This document shows, piece after piece, positions 26,938 to 35,528 of a DNA stretch of 64,000 nt (the first letter of the stretch is position 1; each line of letters starts with the position of its first letter). The position numbers and the translations under genes were made by a program. The DNA lies in NCBI RefSeq assembly GCF_041240605.1, contig NZ_CP162487.1, positions 565,001 to 629,000 of the forward strand, in the 5' to 3' direction. Origin of the DNA: Xanthomonas sp. DAR 80977. GTDB lineage: Bacteria; Pseudomonadota; Gammaproteobacteria; Xanthomonadales; Xanthomonadaceae. The notes below the pieces were generated by a model. The model had not been told where the DNA came from. It saw only the letters and a program-made list of their open reading frames with translations, and ran no database searches.

Positions 26938-27414
26938 ATGATCGAAATGTTTCCGTTTTCTGCGGAGGGAGCGGGGACGCAGCTGCGGCTGCGGCCGCCA
27001 CGGGCGCTCAGTGCCCGGCAATTCGTGATGTTGTTCGCGGCGCTGGCCGGGGCGATGTGGGCAGTGGCGGTGTTGGGGTGGTTCGCCGGCAACGTGTTCG
27101 CGCCGGCGTTCGCCTTGTTGCACAGCATCGTGGTGGCGCTCGCGCTGCGCTGGTCATGGCGCAGCGGCGATCGCGAAGAGGACATCCGGGTGGGTCCGGG
27201 CTGCGTGGAAGTGACCCGCACGAATGCAGGAACGCCGGCGTTCCGCGCCCACCCGCATTGGGTGCGGCTGCGGATCGAAGGCGACGACAGGGTGGTGCTG
27301 GCGTGCAGCGGCAAGCAGGTCCGGGTCGGCGAGTTCCTCGGCCCGGACGAGCGCCGCGCGCTGGCGCAGACCCTGGAAGGCTTGCTGGCGGCCGCGACCG
27401 GCCGCAACCGATGA
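26938..27414 (+). CDS. DUF2244 integral membrane protein
   Basis: A 158-residue protein with two adjacent transmembrane helices (about residues 28-72, FVMLFAALAGAMWAVAVLGWFAG and a following segment) and a beta-rich cytoplasmic C-terminal domain (VEVTRTNAG to GEFLGPDERRALAQTLEGLL). This matches DUF2244, a family often placed at the head of cytochrome oxidase clusters but with no proven role. Here it lies 20 bases upstream of coxB, which supports a part in oxidase biogenesis. Confidence 0.85.
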   Translation: MIEMFPFSAEGAGTQLRLRPPRALSARQFVMLFAALAGAMWAVAVLGWFAGNVFAPAFALLHSIVVALALRWSWRSGDREEDIRVGPGCVEVTRTNAGTPAFRAHPHWVRLRIEGDDRVVLACSGKQVRVGEFLGPDERRALAQTLEGLLAAATGRNR

Positions 27415-27434
27415 CGCTCCAAGGGGTCTAGGCA

Positions 27435-28412
27435 ATGAAGCAATGCGGCATGTGGAAGCAACAGGCGGTCAGGGGCGGAATGGCATTGGCGGCGGCGCTG
27501 GCCGCACCGATGGCGTGGGCACAATCGGCCGATCCGAAACCCTGGCAGTTGAACATGGGCCGCGGCGTCACCCAGAGCGCGCGCAACGCCTACGATTCGA
27601 ACATGCTGTCGCTGTGGATCTGCGCGGTCATCGGCGTGCTGGTGTTCGGCGCGATGGGCTATGCGATGTTCAAGTTCCGCAAGTCCAAGGGCGCGGTCGC
27701 GGCGCAGTTCAGCCACAACACCAAGGCCGAGGTGATCTGGACGGTGATCCCGGTGCTGATCCTGATCGCGATGGCCTGGCCGGCCACGGCCAAGCTGATC
27801 GCCATGTACGACACCCGCGACGCCGAGCTGACGGTCAAGGTCACCGGCTACCAGTGGATGTGGCGCTACGAATACCTGGGCGAGAACGTGTCCTTCACCA
27901 GCCGCCTGGCGCGCGACTCGGACCGCATGCGCCAGAGCGGCCAGGTGCCGACCCTGGCGAGCAATCCGCACTACCTGCTCGACGTGGACAACCGGCTGGT
28001 GCTGCCGGTGAACACCAAGGTGCGCTTCGTGATCACCTCCGACGACGTGATCCACGCCTGGTGGGTGCCGGCGCTGGGCTGGAAGCAGGACGCGATCCCC
28101 GGAATCATCAACGAAGCCTGGACCGACATCGACACGCCCGGCGTGTACCGCGGCCAGTGCGCGGAACTGTGCGGCAAGGACCACGGCTTCATGCCGATCG
28201 TGGTCGAGGCGGTGTCCAAGCAGGACTTCCAGAAATGGCTGGCGTCGCGCAAGCCGGCCCCGGCGGCGGCCCCGGCCGCGCCTGCGGCTGCCGCACCGGC
28301 CGCCGAGCCTGCGCCCGCGCCCGCGCCCGAGGCGACTGCGCCGGCCGCGCCGCCGCAGGCCGCGCTGCCCCGTCTTCGTTCCGGCTCGCACCCGACCGTG
28401 CAAGCCGCCTGA
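27435..28412 (+). CDS. coxB: Cytochrome c oxidase subunit II
   Basis: A 325-residue subunit holding the CuA electron entry site on the periplasmic side. It has a signal peptide (ending AMAWAQ), two transmembrane helices (about 58-80 and 98-120) and a cupredoxin domain. CuA ligands are visible in VIHAWWVP (His) and GQCAELCGKDHGFMPI (two Cys, Glu, His and Met). The tail after about residue 275 is an Ala/Pro-rich low-complexity extension without a haem c motif. An internal ATG at 27453 is an alternative start. It is first of the structural genes, 30 bases before ctaD. Confidence 0.95.
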   Translation: MKQCGMWKQQAVRGGMALAAALAAPMAWAQSADPKPWQLNMGRGVTQSARNAYDSNMLSLWICAVIGVLVFGAMGYAMFKFRKSKGAVAAQFSHNTKAEVIWTVIPVLILIAMAWPATAKLIAMYDTRDAELTVKVTGYQWMWRYEYLGENVSFTSRLARDSDRMRQSGQVPTLASNPHYLLDVDNRLVLPVNTKVRFVITSDDVIHAWWVPALGWKQDAIPGIINEAWTDIDTPGVYRGQCAELCGKDHGFMPIVVEAVSKQDFQKWLASRKPAPAAAPAAPAAAAPAAEPAPAPAPEATAPAAPPQAALPRLRSGSHPTVQAA

Positions 28413-28442
28413 TCTCCTGCATTCCTTTTTGAGGTAGCCGCC

Positions 28443-30053
28443 ATGGCCCATTCCGCAGTCGATCACCACGACGAGCACGGGCATCAGCAGAGCTTCGTGG
28501 AACGGTGGTTCTTCTCCACCAACCACAAGGACATCGGCACGCTGTACCTGCTTTTCAGCTTCACGATGTTCATCATCGGCGCGGCGATGAGCGTGGTGAT
28601 CCGTGCGGAGCTGGCGCAACCGGGCCTGCAGTTCGTCAAGCCCGAGTTCTTCAACCAGATGACCACCGTGCACGCGCTGGTGATGATCTTCGGCGGGGTG
28701 ATGCCGGCCTTCGTCGGCCTGGCCAACTGGATGATCCCGCTGCAGATCGGCGCGCCGGACATGGCCCTGCCGCGCATGAACAACTGGTCGTTCTGGCTGC
28801 TGCCGGTGGCCTTCACCCTGCTGCTGCTGACCCTGTTCCTGCCCGGCGGCGCGCCGGCCGGCGGCTGGACGCTGTATCCGCCGCTGTCGCTGCAGGGCGG
28901 CTACAACGTGGCCTTCAGCGTGTTCGCGATCCACGTCGCCGGCATCAGTTCGATCATGGGCGCGATCAACATCATCGCCACCGTGCTGAACATGCGCGCG
29001 CCCGGCATCGACCTGCTGAAGATGCCGATCTTCTGCTGGGCCTGGCTGATCACCGCGTTCCTGCTGATCGCGGTGATGCCGGTGCTGGCCGGCGCGGTGA
29101 CCATGCTGCTGACCGACAAGTTCTTCGGCACCAGCTTCTTCAACGCCGCCGGCGGCGGCGACCCGGTGATGTACCAGCACATCTTCTGGTTCTTCGGCCA
29201 TCCCGAGGTCTACATCATGATCCTGCCGGCGTTCGGCGTGGTCAGCGAGATCATCCCGACCTTCAGCCGCAAGCCGCTGTTCGGCTACCAGGCGATGGTG
29301 TACGCGATCGCCGCGATCGCGTTCCTGAGCTTCATCGTCTGGGCCCACCACATGTTCACCGTGGGCATGCCGCTGGGCGGCGAGATCTACTTCATGTTCG
29401 CCACCATGCTGATCTCCATTCCCACCGGGGTGAAGGTGTTCAACTGGGTCAGCACCATGTGGCAGGGCTCGTTGACCTTCGAGGCGCCGATGCTGTGGGC
29501 GGTGTCGTTCGTCATCCTGTTCACCATCGGCGGCTTCTCCGGGCTGATGCTGGCGATCGTGCCGGCCGACTTCCAGTACCACGACACCTATTTCGTGGTC
29601 GCGCACTTCCACTACGTGCTGGTCACCGGCGCGGTGTTCGGGCTGATCGCCGCGGTGTACTACTGGTGGCCGAAGTGGACCGGGCGCATGTACAGCGAGG
29701 CCTGGGGCAAGTTCCATTTCTGGTGGACGATGCTGTTCGTCAACCTGCTGTTCTTCCCGCAGCACTTCCTCGGCCTGGCCGGCATGCCGCGGCGCATCCC
29801 CGACTACAACGTGGTGTTCGCCGACTGGAACCTGGTCAGCTCGATCGGCGCGTTCGGCATGTTCGTCACCCCGTTCCTGATGGCCGGCATCCTGCTGGCG
29901 TCGCTGCGCAACGGCGCGCGCGCCGAGGCGCGGGCCTGGGAAGGCGCGCGCGGCCTGGAGTGGACCGTGCCGTCGCCGGCGCCGGCGCATACCTTCACCC
30001 TGCCGCCGGTGCTCAAGCCCGGCGACCTGGCCCACGACGACATCAGCCACTGA
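28443..30053 (+). CDS. ctaD: Cytochrome c oxidase subunit I (aa3 type)
   Basis: A 536-residue, twelve-helix catalytic subunit. The low-spin haem ligands are in TTVHALVMIFGG and VAHFHYV, and the high-spin haem His is also in AHFHYV. CuB ligands are in HPEVYIMIL (with the cross-linked Tyr) and WAHHMFTVG. The Glu in HPEVY marks the A1 type with a D-channel (GAPDMALPRMNN). It reduces oxygen to water and pumps protons. The downstream 43-residue gene starts within its stop (TGATG). Confidence 0.97.
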   Translation: MAHSAVDHHDEHGHQQSFVERWFFSTNHKDIGTLYLLFSFTMFIIGAAMSVVIRAELAQPGLQFVKPEFFNQMTTVHALVMIFGGVMPAFVGLANWMIPLQIGAPDMALPRMNNWSFWLLPVAFTLLLLTLFLPGGAPAGGWTLYPPLSLQGGYNVAFSVFAIHVAGISSIMGAINIIATVLNMRAPGIDLLKMPIFCWAWLITAFLLIAVMPVLAGAVTMLLTDKFFGTSFFNAAGGGDPVMYQHIFWFFGHPEVYIMILPAFGVVSEIIPTFSRKPLFGYQAMVYAIAAIAFLSFIVWAHHMFTVGMPLGGEIYFMFATMLISIPTGVKVFNWVSTMWQGSLTFEAPMLWAVSFVILFTIGGFSGLMLAIVPADFQYHDTYFVVAHFHYVLVTGAVFGLIAAVYYWWPKWTGRMYSEAWGKFHFWWTMLFVNLLFFPQHFLGLAGMPRRIPDYNVVFADWNLVSSIGAFGMFVTPFLMAGILLASLRNGARAEARAWEGARGLEWTVPSPAPAHTFTLPPVLKPGDLAHDDISH

Positions 30054-30184
30054 TGACCGCGCAGCCCCCGCTCGACGATCTGGCCCTGCGCCGCAAGCGC
30101 GCCGTGCGCACCGCGCTGGTGGTGGGCGCGGTCGCGGTGCTGATCTATGCCGGCTTCATCCTGTCCGGGGTGATCGGCCGATGA
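30053..30184 (+). CDS. Small single-pass protein (cytochrome oxidase small assembly protein type)
   Basis: A 43-residue ORF, too short for many gene finders, with a charged N-terminal half (DDLALRRKRAVR) and one transmembrane helix (TALVVGAVAVLIYAGFIL). Its ATG overlaps the ctaD stop (TGATG) and its stop overlaps the ctaG start (ATGA), so all three should be translationally coupled. The same arrangement is seen in other proteobacterial oxidase clusters, where the product is named an assembly protein. Its molecular role is not established. Confidence 0.8.
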   Translation: MTAQPPLDDLALRRKRAVRTALVVGAVAVLIYAGFILSGVIGR

Positions 30185-30771
30185 GCGCGCCGGCGCCGCA
30201 GGTGCACAACAGCGCCGGGCTGTTCAAGCTGGTCGGCGTGGCGCTGGCGGTGTTCGTGCTGACCTTCTCGCTGGTGCCGCTGTACCGCATCGCCTGCGAG
30301 AAGGTGTTCGGCGTGCGCCTGGAGCGCGGCCCTGGCGAAGGCCCGCAGGCGGGCAAGCCGCTGCTCGGCAAGCGCACGGTCAAGGTCGAGTTCGACGGCG
30401 GCGTGAATTCCAAGCTGCCGTGGTCGTTCCATCCCGAGCAGATGACCATGCAGGTGGTGCCCGGCGAACTCAACGAAGCGCTGTACTACGCGCGCAACGA
30501 CAGCGAACGCGCGATCGTCGGTAGCGCGGTGCCGTCGGTGGCGCCGGCGCGCGCTTCGGGCTACTTCACCAAGACCGAGTGTTTCTGCTTCACCGCGCAG
30601 ACCCTGCAGGCCGGCGAGAAGCGCGACATGCCGGTGCGCTTCATCGTCGATCCGAACCTGCCCGGCGACATCACCACCATCACCCTGTCGTACACCTTCT
30701 TCAAGAACGATGCGCTGAGCGCGGAACTGGGATCGCCGAAACTGGCCGGTTCCGCGCGCGCGGCCCCCTGA
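30181..30771 (+). CDS. ctaG: Cytochrome c oxidase assembly protein, Cox11 type
   Basis: A 196-residue, single-pass protein (helix about residues 14-36) with a periplasmic Ig-like domain. The copper-binding CFCF motif is present in YFTKTECFCFTAQTLQAGE. It delivers copper to the CuB site of subunit I. A typical IVDP and TLSYTFF C-terminal segment follows. It is coupled to the small gene upstream through ATGA and lies 20 bases before ctaE. Confidence 0.94.
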   Translation: MSAPAPQVHNSAGLFKLVGVALAVFVLTFSLVPLYRIACEKVFGVRLERGPGEGPQAGKPLLGKRTVKVEFDGGVNSKLPWSFHPEQMTMQVVPGELNEALYYARNDSERAIVGSAVPSVAPARASGYFTKTECFCFTAQTLQAGEKRDMPVRFIVDPNLPGDITTITLSYTFFKNDALSAELGSPKLAGSARAAP

Positions 30772-30791
30772 CCCGACCCGGAACGCCCGCC

Positions 30792-31667
30792 ATGGCCCAG
30801 CCCAGCACCGACGCCACCGCCTATTACGTGCCCAGCCACAGCCGCTGGCCGTTCATCGGCTCGATCGCGATGTTCGTGACCATGATCGGCGTGGCCAGTT
30901 GGCTCAACGACGCGGCCTGGGGCAAGTGGACCTTCTTCACCGGCATCGCAATGCTGGTGGCGACCTTGTTCATGTGGTTCGGCGACGTGATCCGCGAGTC
31001 GATCGCCGGGCACTACAACCGCCAGGTCGACGTGTCGTTCCGCATGGGCATGGTCTGGTTCATCTTTTCCGAGGTGATGTTCTTCGGCGCGTTCTTCGGC
31101 GCGCTGTTCTACACCCGCACCTTCATCCTGCCGTGGCTGGGCGGCGACGGCGACGGAGTGATGACCAACGCGCTGCTGTGGGACGGCTATTCGGCGGCCT
31201 GGCCGACCAACGGCCCGGCCGCGATCGGCGGCCAGTTCCAGACCATCCCGGCATGGGGCCTGCCGCTGATCAACACGCTGATCCTGCTCAGCTCCGGCGT
31301 GACCCTGACCATCGCCCACCACGCGCTGAAGGCCGGGCAGCGCACGCGGCTGCTGGTGTTCCAGGGGCTGACCGTGCTGCTGGGCTGCACCTTCCTGTAC
31401 TTCCAGGCCGAGGAATACATCCACGCCTACAAGGAACTCAACCTGACCCTGGGCTCGGGCATCTACGGCTCGACCTTCTTCATGCTCACCGGCTTCCACG
31501 GCGCGCACGTGCTGCTGGGCACGATCATGCTGCTGGTGATGTGGCTGCGCTCGGCGCGCGGGCATTTCAGCCGCGACAACCACTTCGCCTTCGAAGCGGC
31601 GGCGTGGTACTGGCACTTCGTCGACGTGGTGTGGTTGGCGTTGTTCCTGTTCGTCTATGTACTTTGA
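30792..31667 (+). CDS. ctaE: Cytochrome c oxidase subunit III
   Basis: A 291-residue, seven-helix subunit. Conserved stretches include MGMVWFIFSEVMFFGAFFGALFY, the YFQAEEY segment, LTGFHGAHVLLGTIML and the end WYWHFVDVVWLALFLFVYVL. It stabilises the proton uptake path of subunit I. I chose the ATG at 30792, 20 bases after ctaG. A GGGATT-type repeat follows the stop almost directly. Confidence 0.95.
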   Translation: MAQPSTDATAYYVPSHSRWPFIGSIAMFVTMIGVASWLNDAAWGKWTFFTGIAMLVATLFMWFGDVIRESIAGHYNRQVDVSFRMGMVWFIFSEVMFFGAFFGALFYTRTFILPWLGGDGDGVMTNALLWDGYSAAWPTNGPAAIGGQFQTIPAWGLPLINTLILLSSGVTLTIAHHALKAGQRTRLLVFQGLTVLLGCTFLYFQAEEYIHAYKELNLTLGSGIYGSTFFMLTGFHGAHVLLGTIMLLVMWLRSARGHFSRDNHFAFEAAAWYWHFVDVVWLALFLFVYVL

Positions 31668-31671
31668 GAGC

Positions 31672-31755
31672 TGGGATTAGGGATTCGGGATTGGGGATTC
31701 GGCAAAGCAGGGGTGCTGCTCTTGCGATTCCCTATTCCCGATTCTCCATTCCCGG
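31672..31755. repeat. GGGATT-type inverted intergenic repeat
   Basis: A run of GGGATT units (GGGATTAGGGATTCGGG and on) faces an inverted run (CGATTCCCTATTCCCGATT and on) across about 25 bases, so the transcript can form a long imperfect hairpin. It lies between the convergent ctaE and DUF2909 genes and may end transcription from both sides. A related element is at 45657-45777. Confidence 0.75.
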
Positions 31756-31765
31756 CTAGGCCGCG

Positions 31766-31984
31766 TCAGCGGCCTAGCCCATGCGGCTTGATCACGCCGG
31801 TGTAGATGCCCAGGATCACCAGCAGGATCAGGCACACCGATAGGCCGATGCGCCAGGTCAATGCGTTCACCGTGCGCTTGCTCTGGCCGCGGTCCACCAA
31901 CAGGTAGTACAGGCCGGCGCCGAGGTTCCACAGAATGACCAGCAGGAACGCGACGATCAGCAGGGTTTTCAGCGAGTCGTTCAT
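31766..31984 (-). CDS. DUF2909 twin-transmembrane protein
   Basis: A 72-residue protein with two transmembrane helices (TLLIVAFLLVILWNLGAGLYYLL and IGLSVCLILLVILGIYTGVI) joined by a basic loop (DRGQSKRTVNALTWR). It matches the DUF2909 twin-helix family, which is regularly found inside cytochrome oxidase clusters between subunit III and SURF1, on the opposite strand as here. Function is unknown; a role in oxidase assembly is inferred only from position. Confidence 0.85.
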   Translation of the reverse strand: MNDSLKTLLIVAFLLVILWNLGAGLYYLLVDRGQSKRTVNALTWRIGLSVCLILLVILGIYTGVIKPHGLGR

Positions 31985-32014
31985 GGGCGTCTCGGTGCAC
32001 GGTATCGGCGCATT

Positions 32015-32773
32015 ATGACCCTGACCGCGTCCTCGCGCGTCGCCGCGCGCGCGCGCATGCCGCTGTGGCTGGGCTGGAGCGTCGCGCTGGCGGTGGCGCT
32101 GGGATTCTGCGCGCTCGGCCGCTGGCAATTGCTGCGCATGCACGAGAAACAGGCGCTGCTCGCGCAGGCCGCGCATATCCGCGATCGCCCGCAGGCGCTG
32201 GCGGATGCGTTGCGTGCCGCGCGGCCGGCGGAACTGGCCTGGGTGCACGGCAGCGGCCGTTTCCTGCCTGGGCAGGTCCTGCTCGACAACCAGCTGCGCG
32301 AGGGCCGCAGCGGGGTCAAGGTGTATCAGCCGTTCCTGGCCGATGGCGCGCGCGCGCCGCTGCTGGTGGAACTGGGCTGGCTGCCGCTGCCGGCCGATCG
32401 CGCGCTGCCGACGCCGCTGCCGTTGCAGGGGCAGTACACGCTGGTCGGCCTGCTCGGGCCGGCGCCGTCGCACGGGCTGACCCTGGGGCCGGCGCTGGTC
32501 GCCGCGCCGGCGCCGCAGCTGTGGCTGGCGATGCGCATCGAGCCGGCGGCGATCGGCCAGGCGCTCGGACGCCGCGACATTTTGTCGCAGGTGCTGCGCC
32601 TGGATCCGGCCCTGCCGCTGGGCTATCCGCGCGACCTGGACATGCTGCCGAACACGCTGCCACCCGAGCGCCACCTGGGTTACGCGGTGCAATGGTTCGG
32701 CCTGGCGCTGGCGGTGCTGATCACCGCGGGGCTGCTCAGCTGGCGCGCGCGCAAGGGACGAGGCGGGCGCTGA
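32015..32773 (+). CDS. SURF1-family cytochrome oxidase assembly protein
   Basis: A 252-residue protein with the SURF1 layout: an N-terminal helix (WLGWSVALAVALGFCALGRWQLLR, with the conserved GxWQ), a periplasmic beta-rich domain with VHGSGRFLPGQVLLDNQ and LVELGWLPLPADR, and a C-terminal helix preceded by HLGYAVQWFGLALAVLI. SURF1 helps deliver haem A to subunit I. It lies 28 bases before the SCO-like gene. Confidence 0.92.
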   Translation: MTLTASSRVAARARMPLWLGWSVALAVALGFCALGRWQLLRMHEKQALLAQAAHIRDRPQALADALRAARPAELAWVHGSGRFLPGQVLLDNQLREGRSGVKVYQPFLADGARAPLLVELGWLPLPADRALPTPLPLQGQYTLVGLLGPAPSHGLTLGPALVAAPAPQLWLAMRIEPAAIGQALGRRDILSQVLRLDPALPLGYPRDLDMLPNTLPPERHLGYAVQWFGLALAVLITAGLLSWRARKGRGGR

Positions 32774-32800
32774 GCGCGCGCGCATGAGAAAATCCCCGGC

Positions 32801-33376
32801 ATGAATGCCTCCCCCCCGGCCCCGCGCCAGGCGGCCCCGCGCGGCCGCTGGACGTTGATCGCCCTGTTCGCCCTGTTCTTCGGCTCGATGCTGGTCGCCG
32901 GCGCCTTGCGCTTCTCCGGCTGGCAGCCGCCGGGCAACCGCAACCACGGCGAGCTGCTGCAGCCGCCGGCCGACCTGCGCGCGCTGCAGCCGCGGCTGGA
33001 CGATGGCAAGGTCTATGCCTGGCAACCGCAGCAGCGGCTGTGGCGCATCGCGCTGGCGCCGCCGAGCGACTGCGCCAGCGCCTGCGAGGCGCTGGCGCGC
33101 GACCTGGACAAGGTCTGGCAACTGTTCGGCCACGACGCCGACCACGTGCAGATCCTGTGGATCGGCACGCCGCCGGCAGCGGCGCGCGCGCTGCCGCAGG
33201 TGCGCGTGCTGCGCGCCGACGCGGCGCTGCTGGCCGGCCTGCCGCGCGTGCACGATGCGGCGGGGGTGCCGGTCTACGTGATCGATCCTAACGGCTTCGT
33301 GGTGCTGCGCTACGCGCCGGGCTTCGACCCGGCCGGGCTGCGCGCCGACCTGTCGAAGCTGCTGAAACTCCTGTGA
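32801..33376 (+). CDS. Degenerate SCO-like membrane-anchored thioredoxin-fold protein
   Basis: A 191-residue protein with one N-terminal transmembrane helix (about residues 18-38) and a periplasmic domain. Two features suggest distant relation to SCO/Sco1: a CASAC (CxxxC) copper-site-like motif in [19 protein letters not shown] (about residues 90-94) and the late strand [19 protein letters not shown]. The conserved SCO His before the last helix is not obvious. In the oxidase cluster between SURF1 and ctaA, it could handle copper or redox state for CuA. Databases often call this type hypothetical. The ctaA start overlaps or follows its stop directly. Confidence 0.7.
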   Translation: MNASPPAPRQAAPRGRWTLIALFALFFGSMLVAGALRFSGWQPPGNRNHGELLQPPADLRALQPRLDDGKVYAWQPQQRLWRIALAPPSDCASACEALARDLDKVWQLFGHDADHVQILWIGTPPAAARALPQVRVLRADAALLAGLPRVHDAAGVPVYVIDPNGFVVLRYAPGFDPAGLRADLSKLLKLL

Positions 33377-33387
33377 GCCGTCCCCCT

Positions 33388-34551
33388 ATGAACCTGTTCG
33401 CGCCACCGGCGCTGTTTCGGCACTTCCACCGCATGGCCTGGCTGGCGGCGCTGTTCACCGCCAGCACGATCATGTTCGGTTCGTTCGTGCGCCTGTCCGA
33501 CGCGGGGATGAGCTGTCCGGACTGGCCGACCTGCTACGGCCGGGTGACCTGGCCGCAGAGCAGCGCCGAGGCCAACGCGCACGCGGCCAGCAAGATCCGC
33601 CCGCTGGAGACGCACAAGGCCTGGCGCGAGCAGGTGCACCGCTTCCTGGCCGGGGCGCTGGGCGTGGAAGTGCTGGTGCTGTCGCTGCTGGCCGCGCGCC
33701 GGCGCCGGCTCGGCATCGCGCAGATCGTCGGCGCCGCGCTGCTGGTGGCGCTGTCGATCCCGCTGTACATGTCCGGTTGGCCGACGCTGGCGATGGCGCT
33801 GGCGGGCGCCGGGGAAGCGATCCTGCTGCTGGCGGCGCTGCGCTGGTCCAATGCCGACCTGGCGCGCGCGGCGGTGCTGACCCTGGCGGTGGTGATCTTC
33901 CAGGCGTTGCTGGGCATGTGGACGGTGACCCTGCTGCTCAAGCCGATCGTGGTGATGGGGCATCTGCTCGGCGGCCTGCTGATGTTCTCGCTGCTGGTCT
34001 GGATGGCCTGGCGCGCCACCCACCTGCCGATCACCCTGGCCGATGCGGCGCGGCTGAAGTGGCTGCTGCGCATCGGCGTGGCGGTGCTGGCGCTGCAGAT
34101 CGCGCTCGGCGGCTGGGTCAGCGCCAACTACGCGGCGCTGGCCTGCGGCGGCGGCAGCTGGTCGGCCGACAACTTCCCGCGCTGCGTCAGCCAGTGGTGG
34201 CCGCCGCACGATTTCCGCGAAGGCTTCACCCTGTGGCGCGGCATCGGCGTGGACTACGAAGGCGGAGTGCTCGACGGCGCGGCGCGCATCGCGATCCAGA
34301 TGGCGCACCGGATGATGGCGCTGCTGGTGGCGGCCTACCTGCTGTGGCTGGGCTGGCGGTTGAGCCGCTCGCCGGGTATGCGCGGCTGGGCGGCGGCGCT
34401 GGTGCTGCTGCTGGTCGCGCAGGTCAGCCTCGGCATCCTCAACGTCAAGCTGGCGCTGCCGTTGCCGGTGGCGGTGCTGCACAACGCCGGCGCGGTGGCG
34501 CTGCTGTTCGTGCTGGTGTCGTTGCTGGCGCGGCTGCGGGCGCCGCAATGA
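33388..34551 (+). CDS. ctaA: Haem A synthase (COX15/CtaA)
   Basis: An eight-helix protein of about 387 residues that oxidises the C8 methyl of haem O to give haem A. The haem-ligand histidines are in [36 protein letters not shown] and [10 protein letters not shown]. The N-terminal [21 protein letters not shown] motif is typical of the type with an extra loop. The ATG at 33388 fits best; a GTG at 33373 overlaps the preceding stop. Its end overlaps ctaB (ATGA). Confidence 0.94.
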   Translation: MNLFAPPALFRHFHRMAWLAALFTASTIMFGSFVRLSDAGMSCPDWPTCYGRVTWPQSSAEANAHAASKIRPLETHKAWREQVHRFLAGALGVEVLVLSLLAARRRRLGIAQIVGAALLVALSIPLYMSGWPTLAMALAGAGEAILLLAALRWSNADLARAAVLTLAVVIFQALLGMWTVTLLLKPIVVMGHLLGGLLMFSLLVWMAWRATHLPITLADAARLKWLLRIGVAVLALQIALGGWVSANYAALACGGGSWSADNFPRCVSQWWPPHDFREGFTLWRGIGVDYEGGVLDGAARIAIQMAHRMMALLVAAYLLWLGWRLSRSPGMRGWAAALVLLLVAQVSLGILNVKLALPLPVAVLHNAGAVALLFVLVSLLARLRAPQ

Positions 34552-35441
34552 GCGCCAAGGGCATCCACTGGCGCGACTACTGGGACCTGACCAAGCCCAA
34601 GGTGGTGGCGCTGATCGTGTTCACCGCGCTGGTCGGCATGTGCCTGGCGATTCCCGGTGCGCCGACCTGGCTGCAGGTGCGCACCGGGCTGATCGGCTTC
34701 TTCGGCATCTGGCTGGCGGCCTCGGCCGCGGCGGCGATCAACCAGTTGCTGGACGCGCGCATCGACGCGCAGATGGCGCGCACCTCGTGGCGGCCGCTGG
34801 TGGTGGGCAAGGTGCTGCCGTGGCAGGTGCTGCTGTTCGCCACGGCGCTGACTGCGCTGTCGATGGCGATCCTGGTGATCTGGGTCAACACCATCACCGC
34901 GGTGCTGACCTTCGCCTCGCTGATCGGCTATGCGGTGATCTACACCGTGTTCCTGAAGCGCACCACGCCGCAGAACATCGTCATCGGCGGCCTGGCCGGC
35001 GCGGCGCCGCCGCTGCTGGGCTGGGCCGCGATCACCGGCATGCAGGGCCAGTGGGACTGGGCCTACGCGTCGCTGCTGGTGCTGATCATCTTCGTGTGGA
35101 CGCCGCCGCACTTCTGGGCGCTGGCGATCTTCCGCCGCGCCGACTACGCCAAGGCGTCGGTGCCGATGCTGCCGGTCACCCACGGCGTGGCGCATACGCG
35201 CAAGCAGATCCTGGTGTACACGCTGCTGCTGGTGGTGGCGACGCTGCTGCCGGCGGCGGTGGGCATGAGCGGCGTGTTCTACCTCGGCGGCGCGCTGGTG
35301 CTGAACGCGGTGTTCGTCTGGTACGCCTGGCGCATGCTCGACCCGCCGGACGAGATGTTCTCGATGCGCATGTTCGGCTACTCGATCGTGTACCTGATGG
35401 CGCTGTTCGCGTTCCTGCTGGTCGATCACTGGATCAGCTGA
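34548..35441 (+). CDS. ctaB: Protohaem IX farnesyltransferase (haem O synthase)
   Basis: A 297-residue UbiA-superfamily enzyme with about nine helices. The metal/diphosphate motif [20 protein letters not shown] and the second Asp-containing region near [45 protein letters not shown] and VPMLPV are all intact. It makes haem O for CtaA. Start ATG 34548 overlaps the ctaA stop, so the two last steps of haem A synthesis are translationally coupled. Confidence 0.95.
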   Translation: MSAKGIHWRDYWDLTKPKVVALIVFTALVGMCLAIPGAPTWLQVRTGLIGFFGIWLAASAAAAINQLLDARIDAQMARTSWRPLVVGKVLPWQVLLFATALTALSMAILVIWVNTITAVLTFASLIGYAVIYTVFLKRTTPQNIVIGGLAGAAPPLLGWAAITGMQGQWDWAYASLLVLIIFVWTPPHFWALAIFRRADYAKASVPMLPVTHGVAHTRKQILVYTLLLVVATLLPAAVGMSGVFYLGGALVLNAVFVWYAWRMLDPPDEMFSMRMFGYSIVYLMALFAFLLVDHWIS

Positions 35442-35461
35442 ACCGTCCCCGTTCGCCCCGC

Positions 35462-35488
35462 TAAAGAAACCCTTCCGCGTGTCGCTAC
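35462..35488 (+). promoter_or_regulatory. Sigma-28 (FliA)-type promoter of the chemoreceptor gene
   Basis: TAAAGAAA, an 11-base spacer and GTCGCTAC match the flagellar sigma factor pattern (TAAAGTTT-N11-GCCGATAA) in both boxes and in spacing. It is 41 bases upstream of the chemoreceptor ATG. Control with the flagellar/chemotaxis regulon is the expected meaning. Confidence 0.65.
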
Positions 35489-35528
35489 CACCCGATCGAC
35501 TATTGGCGGCGCGGCCGTTGGAGGGTGT

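Noticed and set aside
23568..27431. 1287-codon open frame on the plus strand
   Set aside because: Antisense of putA; runs on through the gap and has no recognisable domain.
26730..30050. 1106-codon open frame on the minus strand
   Set aside because: Antisense of coxB and ctaD, whose motifs are certain.
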